From positions 82,162,911 to 82,226,910 of the forward strand of contig NC_133653.1 in the NCBI RefSeq assembly GCF_009905375.1: a stretch of DNA of 64,000 nt. Direction: 5' to 3'. Below the pieces are notes generated by a model. That model was given only the letters and a program-made list of their open reading frames with translations. It ran no database searches and was not told the DNA's origin. Shown piece by piece: positions 20,153 through 30,317 of this stretch. The DNA comes from Apium graveolens (Eukaryota > Streptophyta > Magnoliopsida > Apiales > Apiaceae). A program made the position numbers and the translations under genes. Numbering within the stretch: the first letter of the stretch is position 1; each line of letters starts with the position of its first letter.

Positions 20153-23125
20153 GTGGTTAGACCATTACAGATTCCTAAGTCTGTAAAACAGATCCTGGTA
20201 AATGCTGATCCTGATACTTATAGATCTGTTTACTCTGATGTCCAACCAACTCCAAACACCCAAAATCCATCAACCTCAGTACCTACCTCTCATTCTACTC
20301 AACCTACCCTCAGATCATATCTCAAATCATATCTCTCAACTTCACAGACTGCTCGACCTTCATCTTCAGCACTTACTGTGAAATCTTCATCTTTCAAGCC
20401 AAAGAGGACAAAGAATGTTCCTCAAACATCTCAAAAGAGAAGGAGGATTGTATTGAGCGATGAATCTGATTCTGAGGAACCGATTCCTGCTAGAGAACCT
20501 GTTGTATCTGAAGCTGAGAAAGAGATTTCTCAGAAGGATTTTGAAATTGGGGGTTCTAGGCTTCTCAAGAGGCTTAGACGAATGACAGTTCCTGAAACTC
20601 CCAAGGAATCCAAATCAACAAGGAAGTACAAGAAACAGAGGGCACAAAGGCCAGTTTCAGATGATGAAGAGGAAGCAGCTAAGGAAGGGGATCAGGAATC
20701 TCTGATCTCACAAGACAAGGAATTTGCTCCAGTCACTTCTTCTCCATCAACTCCATCTCAGGAAGCTGTATCTGACAAGGCTAACTCACCATCTGTGTCT
20801 CTTGTTGATCCAGGCACAAGTGCTGATATTGATGTTCAACACTTGGTTGTGTCTGAAGTATTTCTCTTAGAAGCTCCAACAGCAAATAATCCTTCCACAA
20901 CACCTGTTACTGATGTTGTTCAAACTCCAGAGTTATCAACAACACCTTCTCTGCATCAAGATGCTGATGATCAGACTTTAGGTGAGCATCAGGATATGGC
21001 TGTTGATCAGAACTTAGTATCAGATCAGTAATTAGAGGATGCTGAAGCCTTCATTGCTACTCACACTGTTGTCTTATCAGAAGATACTGATTCTTTAAGT
21101 TCTGATACTGTAAATGCTGGAGATACTGGTGAAGCTGCTCCAACTGTAGATGCTGATGAAGCAGGTCCTTCCGAACATACTCCTCAACAGACTCTTCCTA
21201 AGTCTGAACTGGTAAAGAAGTTAGTTACCGGGGATGCACCAGTACCTTGGAGTGAAACTCCTGCAGGTCAGGAGTGGACTAAGGAATGGAACTCAGTTTC
21301 ATGTGTTCCAACTGCAATACATCTTGCTGAGCACTTGACTAAAGCTGATGAAATGTTAAATTCTGATGATTTAAAAACTCAGCTTAGAGTCACTGCATTG
21401 AGTACTAAACATCTACAAGGTCTTCATTCAACTACTCATGCAGAGCTACACAAGATTCAGGAGAACTTTATCAAACAAGAACAAGTTTGGAAAATTGATA
21501 AGAACAAGTTCTTTCAACCTACCATTGACAGGATTGCTTATATTGAGAAAACTCAAAAGAAACAACAAGCTCAGATTGATGAAATTCTGACAAATCAAGC
21601 TTCTCAGCAATCGCAACTTACTGAAATCCAATCCTCAGTGGAATTACTTATCTCTCTTTTACTACCTGCTGATGCCAAAAAGGGGGAGAAGGTAATTAAG
21701 TCCAAATGCAACACTAACAAGACACTGCAAGGAAAGGATGATGGAAATGATGATCGAGGATACTCTGGAATGGATAGCGGTCATAGTCAAGGTAGAAGGT
21801 TTACATCAAGACAAGCTAGTCACAGGACAAGTTCTGATACTGGGAAAAGAATAAGTTCTGCTGCTGGTAAAAGGATAAGTTCTGATGAACTTCTAGATCT
21901 TGATGAGGAAATGTCAAGACAGTTATTTCTTCAAGAAAATCTAGGAATGGGCTTGGAAAGTTTAAAGGAAGAAGAAGCTAGACTTAAATCAGAGAAAGTC
22001 ACATCTAAATCTGAAGCTTCTGGTAAAAATTCACTTCCAAAACTCAAAGGCATTGTGATCAAAGAAAGGACACATACTGAAGCAACGTTGGCTAGATCAC
22101 AACCACAGATAGATCCAAGATCCAAGGGTAAAGAAAAGGTTGGTGAACCTATCAAGGTTTATGTACCTCCTGAGGAAGAAGAAATTACTGATGAAAAGGA
22201 TGATCTTGCTCTAACTTCAAGAAAAGTTCTTAAAACAACCTCTAACATGGCTCAAGTTGTTCAGAGTCAAGAAATTGTAAGTTCTGATATTCAGAAGAAG
22301 CAAGTAACCTCTGACAGAGCTCAAGTTAACTTGATATCAGAAAATAGATCAAAGACACTCCTAACAGGATTCACTAAAGCAAAACAGACTCAATCTTTGA
22401 AGACTACTGCAAGTGGTTTTGAAGCAAGAGTAGTTACTGGAAAGGAAGCTAAAGATAAAACTGGATTGGGAAGTGCTGATGAAAGAAGAGTACACAACAC
22501 TACCAATGATCCAACTTCCTTGAGTGAACCAGGTATTGGAGCAACTCCTGAGAGATTGAATCAACTGCAATCTGTACAGATGGTTTACCATACCTACTTG
22601 AAAGAATACATCATGTTGTATTTCATAACAGATGGTAGGGTTTATCATATAAGACAAAATGCCATTCCATTGAAGTATTTTGAAGAATTGGAGCATGTAC
22701 TTTTCTTACTTCAAGTGGATGACAGAATAACAGAGACTGCAGCAAACTACTTAAAAGAACAGATTCAGAGACAGAAAAGGCTTTATTCTGTTAAGTCTGA
22801 CAGCATATATGTTCCAAAGTACAGAGATCATAATGGTGATATTGTTGATATGAAGTCTAATACTGCACAGATCAGAACATATCTTGGTATTAAGGGACTT
22901 GAATTCAATCTGGAGTCTGACAAAGCTTACGTCATAAGACTAGATCAGAAGTTGAGAAAAGCAAAGATCAATGATCTCAGAGCTGCAATCTTTCAAACTG
23001 GTGAAGATACTGCAGAGCTTAAAGATGTCAAAAGGAGAATGATTGATAAACTAAGATATGCTGAGAAATGTTTGTTGAAGAACTATCTCAGAACAACTCC
23101 TGACATCAGAGAGATCAGAAAATGA
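20153..23125 (+). pseudogene. Env-position protein of element C, middle and C-terminal domains
   Basis: This is one frame of 991 codons with a single stop, TAA at 21029-21031. The first part is low-complexity Ser/Thr/Pro/Glu-rich with basic patches (KPKRTKNVPQTSQKRRRIVL) that could act as nuclear signals. The middle (21335-21660) predicts a coiled coil (QEQVWKIDKNKFFQPTIDRI, then IEKTQKKQQAQIDEI). A Lys/Ser-rich stretch follows. The C-terminal 180 residues are the conserved part: YIMLYFITDGRVYHIRQNAI, then a LEHVLFLL helix, then YVIRLDQKLRKAKINDLRAA. Element B retains the same C-terminal domain but lacks the whole 2.4 kb middle. It ends about 200 bases before the polypurine tract. Confidence 0.7.
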
Positions 23126-23320
23126 TTAAGCCAAGTCGAAGATCTACAACTGCTTAAATTCTGATATTTATACAGACTGAAGTTGTTATCAGAAGTTGAA
23201 ATTGGTAAAAGCTTTAAGGACTGTGAGTTGTAGTTATCTAGTCTAATTCTCATGCATTTGTACTTAATGTTTTTGACATCATCAAATATCTGTTAAACTT
23301 GTATATTATGTTAATTTACA

Positions 23321-23333
23321 AGTTGGGGGAGAT
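23321..23333 (+). other. Polypurine tract of element C
   Basis: AGTTGGGGGAGAT stands directly before the TGTTAG start of the 3' LTR. Confidence 0.92.
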
Positions 23334-23948
23334 TGTTAGATATATTTGATAATGTCATGGCTAATATGTTTTATATTTAGCTTTCAGATCTTACTTGAAC
23401 AGGATAAATCAGTACTTAACTGTTGATCAGTACTTATACTAGAAGTCAGGACTTAAGGATATCAATACTTATATTATCAGGAGATAATCATCAGAAGATA
23501 GATATCAGAACTTAAGTGCTGAAGGACAATCAGATAAGGACAGTAGCTGATTAAAGGAAAGAAGATCAAGATAAACATAAGAAGAGATATGCATGAAGAA
23601 GGAATTCTGTAAAGAATGGAATACTTGGAAGAAAAGATATCTGATTGATATATTTTAGGAAGCAGAATTATATTCCATATCAATTAGCGATTATCTTGTA
23701 ACTGTGTAGTATATAAACACAGACATAGGGTTTACACTAAAAGTGTTCTCATTATTAGAGAAGATTATTCATTGTAACCCTAGCAGCTCTCGTGATATTT
23801 GTTCATCACTGAGAGGTAACAGTTGCATACTGTAACAGAGTTTATTGTTTCAATAAAGTTTGTTTTCTGTTACTTAAGTTCTTAAAGTTCGATTTGAGTG
23901 TACTATACACTGTATTCACCCCCTTTACAGTGTGTGTGTGACCTAACA
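23334..23948 (+). repeat. 3' LTR of element C
   Basis: 615 bp, the same length as the 5' LTR, with about 11 substitutions between them and no gaps that I noticed. It ends GTGACCTAACA, followed by GTTAC (23949-23953), the right target copy. Confidence 0.96.
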
Positions 23949-24420
23949 GTTACTTAGATGCAGATTTTACAGGATGTAAAATAGACAGGAAAAGCACTAG
24001 TGGAAGCTGCCAATTTCTTGGAGGCAGATTGGTTTCTTGGTTTAGCAAGAAACAGAAATCAATTTCCACATCAACCGCAGAAGCAGAATATATTACTGCA
24101 AGAAGCTGTTGTGCACAGATTCTTTGGATGAAGAATCAGCTACTGGACTATGGGTTAGAATTTTCTAAAATACCTATATACTGTGATAGTCAAAGTGCTA
24201 TTGCTATGACAGGAAATCTAGTTCAACACTTAATGCCAAAGCACATCAGCATTAGGTACCATTTCATAAGGGAACGTATGATGGAAGGTATAATGGAATT
24301 GCATTTTGTTCCAACAGAGCAACAACTAGCACATATCTTCATAAAACCACTATGTGAAGCTACTTTTACAAGAATGGTAAATGAACTTGGAATGATTTTA
24401 GGTTCTTTCTTAAAATCTGT
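23949..24420 (+). pseudogene. Copia B RNase H and pol end
   Basis: Continues the frame cut at 10698: [53 protein letters not shown], then [19 protein letters not shown]. Several otherwise conserved residues are changed (for example the LAHIF segment where C has LADIF). Confidence 0.9.
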
Positions 24421-25747
24421 TCAGTTTTTGTTCTCATACATCAGACTTTATGATCAGTGTTTACTTATTTTCTTATCTCAATGTAATCTGTGCTTAAATT
24501 GTTACATATTAAACATTGTTTGTTATCTGATGTAATTCTATAAACTCTGAAAGTGTTTTGAATGTTCTGCGACTATTCATTTCAATGAGGATTATCTTGT
24601 TAGATGCTGACTTAGTAGTCTTTAACAAACTATGTATCCCATGTTTGAATTAGTTGTTTATGTGTAAATCATAACACAAGCAAATTCTGATTTTGATCTT
24701 AGTCAAATTTACTTTGTGTATCTTATTACTAAGTCACAAACTAGATTATTGCTTCTTATCTGTCAAATTCTGATGTCAGTAATTCTTAAGGATGAACTAC
24801 ATGCTTGATAAGCCTCACTTATCTGAAGAAAATAAAAGAAAAGAAAAATTGAAATCAGGTACTCCTTTGAGATCTAGAGTAAATATGTGAGAGGGAAGAT
24901 CCAAGTGCATTGCTGGTATTAAGTTATATGCATTAGAAAAGCAAATTGATTTTTCTTGGTGACTTTTCACATTCTCTGATTACTGGAGAAATATTCTGAT
25001 AACAACATAAATTCTGATGGCAGTTGTAACTCATTTACACTGAGAAGCCACTGTCTAAAGAATTTCAAAAGATGCATAAAATAAGCACAAACAGTTAAGG
25101 TGGATTCTTGCATTACTTTATTTTACAGTAAACTTCACAATTCAAGATAAATTTTAAGCATTGTTCTTAGTTATGCCTTATTTCTAAGATATACTGAAGT
25201 TTATCAGACTTTAATCCTTATCTGATCATTTGCACATACACACACTATCACTCCATATAAATGATGAAAATTACTGTGGTGATTAAGTTGTAACTGATAA
25301 ACAATTAAGTATTATTTGCATAAATTCTGAGGATAAGTTCTGATTATGTTCTGATGATTAAACTCTGAAGATACCAGTCAGTATTTGTGTGAAGAATCAC
25401 GAAAACAGTCATTCACTTTTTGAGTACAAAAGCCATGTTCTGATGACCATTAAATTCTGATAAGAGTCAGGTTTTGATGCAAACTCTGATGCTTACGTGT
25501 CACATTTTAATTACTTGACTTATTTTTAGTATTTACTGTAACGGTTATATTTCACAGGAAAGTAATTAAGTGAGATAAAAATAGTGATAATCATTTGGTT
25601 AATGGGTTACGTGTTTTTATTGGTAACCGCATGTGAGTAATAATTAGTGCACGTTTATCGTGTCCACTAATAATGTTTTGACTGTTTACATGCTGCCAGG
25701 TGTAAAATGTTGGTTTTACTTCCAAAAAGAGCCGTTGAGTGGAAAGA
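24421..25747 (+). other. Spacer behind pol in element B
   Basis: No ORF. It aligns with the spacer of C over about 24704-25215 and is rich in TTCTGAT words. It lacks the 960 bp block with the 91-codon ORF. Confidence 0.7.
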
Positions 25748-25756
25748 GTATAAATA
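25748..25756 (+). promoter_or_regulatory. TATA-like box before the env-position gene of B
   Basis: GTATAAATA within AGAGTATAAATATTAG lies 166 bases before the ATG, matching 19246 in element C. Confidence 0.5.
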
Positions 25757-25784
25757 TTAGAGATAAAAGATTATCAAATCTTTT

Positions 25785-25866
25785 AACTTCTCTCTTATCT
25801 TATCTCTTATTTCTTTTACTCTCTCTCTCTCTTTTTCTCTCTATTTTCTGACGGACTTTCTTACAG
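25785..25866 (+). promoter_or_regulatory. Polypyrimidine tract and AG, possible splice acceptor (element B)
   Basis: A long CT-rich run ends in GACTTTCTTACAG, 55 bases before the ATG at 25922. See the matching tract in element C. Confidence 0.45.
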
Positions 25867-25921
25867 GCATTTTAACAAACACCTTGCAAACACACAACTT
25901 TTCACTTAGTTTCTCACAGAA

Positions 25922-27233
25922 ATGGCACCAAAGGACCTTATCTATGATGGAGCCAAGTTTTTTCCCAAAAACTACATGGCTATTCTCAATAAGGATGAGG
26001 CTCCTTCAGAACTTCACTTCATTCAAGATTTTCTTGCTCGGAGTGAAATTGGGTATGCTCTGACCCAACCGCAGACTCTCTCAGGCAAGCAAATTTTGGA
26101 GTTTTGGAGGTCTGAAGTCTATGATGATGGTGGTGAAAATGGGTCCCGAAGCATTATTTTTACAATAGGGGAAGATGAGAAATTGGTCACCTTGTCAACT
26201 ATTTGACAAGCATTGTATTTGCTAGAAAACTGTACTTACAGTTCACAAGTTGGAGAATTAGTACTTCAAAACATGATGGCAAATCCTGGCTATGAGAAAT
26301 CATTGTCCAAGCTGGGACAACTGAAGAGGCCCTACATCAGGAGGGAGTGGAGCTTCTATTTCGATTGTATTACCGATGCCTTTGTCAACAAATGCTCCAA
26401 CTTTGATGCTATTCCGATCATGAGTCAGCAAATTGGGTATTCTCTTCTTAATCAAACTCATTTTAATTATGCTAGTGATGTGCTAGGTTTTATTGGGGAT
26501 AGGATGAAAGAGGACCCAAATACTGTTTATTTTTCTATGTTCTGTCAGCTTATTTACAGTTTTTGTTGTTCTGATAAGCCCCAAAACAGAAGTTGAAGTA
26601 ACTATCAAAGATCCATTTTTATTAACTGACAAACCACTTGAGGAAGTTACACAGCAACACCTTGACAAGGTTATATCTGTTCAAGTGGTACTGGATACTC
26701 ATGATAAGAGTAAAGTCAAGGAAAAGCTGATTCTATTTCTTAAAGATGGAAGAACATACAGAATGTCAGAATCAGACGTGCTGAACAAATCTCTTAAAAA
26801 ACTTCAATTCTTTCATTATCTTTTGGAGATAAAGTCTGAGGTTACCAGAAGATGGTCAAATTTCATCATGAAGACCATAAGGGATAAATCCAGAATCTCT
26901 GGATCAAGGGTTGCAAAATTTATTCCAAAAATAGTTGAAGATGATGGAAGTGAAATTCCAGTGAAGAAGACATCTGCTAACATGAAAGTTATTCTGAAAG
27001 AAAATTATCTATGTTACAATGAAGACTCCTCTCATCCAAGGGTAATCAGACTTGGTGATGGATTGGATAGAAATCACATTTCAGCACTTAGGACTGTCAT
27101 CTACCATATTGAAAGTCAAGATGAAGAAATGAAGCAAGTCAAGGCTATATTAGCTCAAATCCTGAGAAATGCAGAAGAGAAGCTGATATCAAACTTTGTC
27201 AAGAATCATTTTGGATTTATATTGATTCAGTAA
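25922..27233 (+). pseudogene. Env-position protein of element B, internally deleted
   Basis: The N-terminal part (MAPKDLIYDGAKFFPKNYMA, SELHFIQDFLARSEIGYALT, FWRSEVYDDGG) stops at a TGA near 26204. The frame resumes with LLENCTYSSQVGE, YIRREWSFYFDC and NKCSNFDAIPIMSQQIGY to about 26596. After a shift the C-terminal domain follows: KLILFLKDGRTYRMSESDVL, LQFFHYLLE, VIRLGDGLDRNHISALRT, ending LIQ at 27233. Compared with C, the Ser-rich middle and coiled coil are missing, which leaves N- and C-terminal domains almost adjacent. That layout supports calling them the two conserved modules of this protein family. Confidence 0.7.
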
Positions 27234-27371
27234 GATTGGTAAAAGCTGCAAGGACTGTAAGTTGTAGTTAGTTGTCTAAATAAACTCTCATTGTATTTGT
27301 ACTTAAATGTTTTTGACATCATCAAATCTATTAACTTGTATATTTTTCATAATTTACAAGTTGTGGGAAAT

Positions 27372-27933
27372 TGTTAGATATATTTGTGATGTCATGTCTA
27401 ATTTGATTTGTTTAGTTTCAGAACTTAATATCAGGACTTATCGGGACTTATTGGAAATCAGGATTTACTGAAGACATGAAGATATCAAAACTTAAGATAT
27501 CAGAACTTGTGATATCAGAATTGAAGGAAGGATATGCTTCAGAAGTAAAGTACGGCTAATTTCTAGGAAAGGATCTGGATTAAACAAAGAAAGATATGAT
27601 TTAGGAGTTGGACAACTAAAGGACTATAAAAGATAATATATGATTGATATATTTTAGGAAGAGATATATTTCATATCAATTAAAAGATATCTTGTAATTG
27701 TGTACTATATAAACACAGCTTAGGGTTTACACTATATTTGTTATCATTCACGAGAATATTATTCTTTGTAACCCTAGCAACTCTTAGTGATATTGTTCAT
27801 CACTGAGAGAGTAGTTTAACCTACTGTAATATAGTTTATTATGATTGAATAAACTACTACTTTGTGTTCTAAACCGATTTGATTGTATAAACACTATATT
27901 CAATCCCCTTCTATAGTGTTGTGTGACCTTACA
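27372..27933 (+). repeat. 3' LTR of element B (562 bp)
   Basis: It starts TGTTAGATATATTTGTGATG and ends GTGTGACCTTACA. It shares the start, the TATA box (27706-27713), the AGGGTTTACACTA leader and the end with the LTR of C, but differs through the left half, so B and C are separate subfamilies. The purine tract before it (AAGTTGTGGGAAAT) is less perfect than in C. Confidence 0.92.
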
Positions 27934-28377
27934 CTTCTATATGAAAAAAGTCTTTTAAAAGTCTTTAAATACCATCCCAACAGATCAGGAGTCCAGCAAA
28001 TCAATCTTCCAATAGAATCAGGATTCTTGAAATTCGACCTAGCGCGGCCACCCTCAAGATCCAGCACGGCCGCCCTGAGTTCCTGGAAAATGGGCGCGAC
28101 CGCTCCCAAAAGTAGCGCGGCCGCCCTGAGCTTCTAGAAAAACTGGATTTTTCTACTTTCTTGACCTTCTCGTGTTGGTTTCTTGTGTGCAATCGACCGA
28201 GGCTCCATCCTAACACCATTTTAACATAAAAACAATGTCAAATCCATTCATTCTTTCCAATATGCCCTGAAATGTAAAACACTACGAAAATACATCAAAA
28301 ACACAAAAATCTTGAGTACAAAACACCAATTTGAGCCTTTACGAATCATTCTAAGTGGATATAAATTCCACTTATCA
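27934..28377 (-). repeat. 3' LTR fragment of Athila D
   Basis: It matches the outer 444 bp of the 5' LTR (45771-46214) and ends CCACTTATCA on the plus strand. A reverse polypurine tract (CCCCCAAACTTGAA) follows at 28380-28393. The rest of this LTR lies beyond element B, left of the window. Confidence 0.9.
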
Positions 28378-30317
28378 AACCCCCAAACTTGAATCGATGC
28401 TTGTCCTCAAGCATAACAGACTCAAAAATAAGAAATAAAAATGCATGAATGCAACTAACATGAATGCAATGATCCCCTCAAAATAACTAAACCAATCAAT
28501 AAACAACATCTCAATGAATTCAATCATTCGCACAAAGTTCAATCAAATCCCACAAATCAACTCACAAGCCAAAAACGTGTGTGTGTGTGCAATTGCTTAA
28601 CAGATGTACTTTCGAAACTAGATCAATAATCATAACTCACCTCTCGCCAAGACAATCACAAGTTTATAAATAGAATAAATGATAAACACAAAATGACTGA
28701 CAACACTTCAATTTTATCAGAGTTATACAAGGATTCATGTTTTATTGATAACACATAATAAACACAAACATGCTTATTTGATCGTGTAATGAGCGAGGTC
28801 CACAAAAGACTTATGCAATTATACCCATGTAGCAAACGTTAGGTTAGCGGATTCCAGACTATAAAAGCTTTAGGTAACTAGGCACAGAGTCCCCTAGAAC
28901 TTAATAACTCGAGTATTAAAGAGCCCACTCGTGATCAACTATGCATAACACGTATTTTTTTCTTTTTCTTTTTTTTTTCTTTTTTTCTTGTTTTTTTTCA
29001 TGTTTTGAACGAGTGTGTTTCGCTCCATCTCGTTCAACCCTAGACTACTCATATAAATATGAGCCGGCTACTAGCCATTTGACGCCTAACCACAACTAGC
29101 ATTGATATCCAATATTTTTGTCCAATTTTTTTAAAAATCCATGTTATTTTGTCACTAAGAGTATAGCATTAATTCTAGACATAAACAAGTAATTAAACCT
29201 CGACAAACAAACAAGTCATGATCATGATCTAGCACTAAAGAAACCTATAAGACTTAGTAAAAATTTTCTTATTTCTAGCATGCAAATCAATTCGTTAGGA
29301 TTTAACATTCCTATATACGACATAACTACACTCGAGTCAACATCATAAATTAATCGGAAAAGCAACCTAAGGGATCAAGATATAATGCCAATACAACTAT
29401 ATACAACATAATAACATAATAACAAATACGCAAAACAAAAACAAAAATAAAAACTACGGTCTTATAGGTTGTTTGAGTGCTAGATCACGATCATGACTTA
29501 TTTGTTTTTCGAGGTTTAATTTACCTGTTTATTCTAGAATTTATGTTATTCTCTTAGTGATGAAATAACATGGATTTTTAATATTGGATATCAATGCTAG
29601 TTATGGCTAGGCGTCAAATGGCTAGTAGCCAGCTCATATTTATATGAGTAGTCTAGGGTTGAGCAAAATGGAGCGAAACACAGTCGTTCAGAACATGAAA
29701 AAAAAGAAAAAAAAAGTAAATAAATAAAGGAAAAAGAAAAAAATATGTGTTATGCGTAGTTAATCACGAGTGGGCTCTGTAATACTCGAGTTATTAAGTT
29801 CTAGGGGACTTTGTGCCTAGTGACCTAAGGCTTTTATAGTCTGGGATCGGCTAACCTAACGCTCGCTACATGAGTATTATTGCATAAGTCTTTTGTGGAC
29901 CCCGCTCATTGCACGATCAAATAAGCATGTTTGTGTTTATTATGTGTTATCAATAAAAGCATGAATCCTTGTATAACTCTGATAAAATTGAAGTGTTGTC
30001 AGTCATTTTGTGTTTATCATTTATTCTGTTTATAACCTTGTGATTGTCTTGGCGAGAGGCGAGTTATGATTATTGATCTAGTTTCGAGAGTGTATCTGTT
30101 AAGAAATTGCACACATGCACGTTTCCGGCTTTTGAGTTGATTTATGGGATTTGATTGAGCTTTGTGCAAATAATTGCATTCTTTGAGATGTTGTTTATTG
30201 ATTAGTTTAGTTATTCTAAGGGGATCGTTGCATTCATGTTAGTTGCATTCATGCATTTTTGTTTTGTTCTCTGAGTCTGTTTATGCCTGAGGACAAGCAT
30301 CGATTCAAGTTTGGGGG

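Larger units (their letters stand above)
10699..23948 (+). mobile_element. Element C: complete 13.25 kb Sirevirus-type copia with env-position genes
   Basis: Both LTRs are present (615 bp each, TG start, about 11 differences by eye) with a perfect GTTAC target duplication. Order: LTR, tRNA-Met site, gag, protease, integrase, RT, RNase H (integrase before RT, hence copia), a 1.4 kb spacer, a 91-codon ORF, a 3.7 kb env-position coding region, polypurine tract, LTR. Gag with a DUF4219/UBN2-like core and the RT wording agree with the SIRE lineage. Gag-pol holds at least eight stops. At a commonly used plant rate near 1.3e-8 per site per year the LTR divergence would mean somewhat under one million years (inference). 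Confidence 0.95.
10025..27933 (+). mobile_element. Element B: Sirevirus-type copia, 5' half outside window, hit by elements A and C
   Basis: Two pieces remain visible: 10025-10698 (RT to start of RNase H) and 23949-27933 (rest of RNase H, spacer, env-position gene, 3' LTR). Element A separates the first piece from the missing 5' half; element C separates the two pieces. Across the C insertion the RNase H frame rejoins exactly when one GTTAC copy is removed. B inserted into the 3' LTR of Athila D; CTTCT at 27934-27938 is the likely right copy of its target duplication, judged from the intact Athila LTR at about 45768. Confidence 0.9.

Noticed and set aside
28955..29745. Possible small RNA hairpin gene because the inverted repeat would fold
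   Set aside because: The arms are more than 1 kb of retrotransposon sequence with no promoter seen. The palindrome is better explained by retroelement rearrangement, although such repeats can produce small RNAs.
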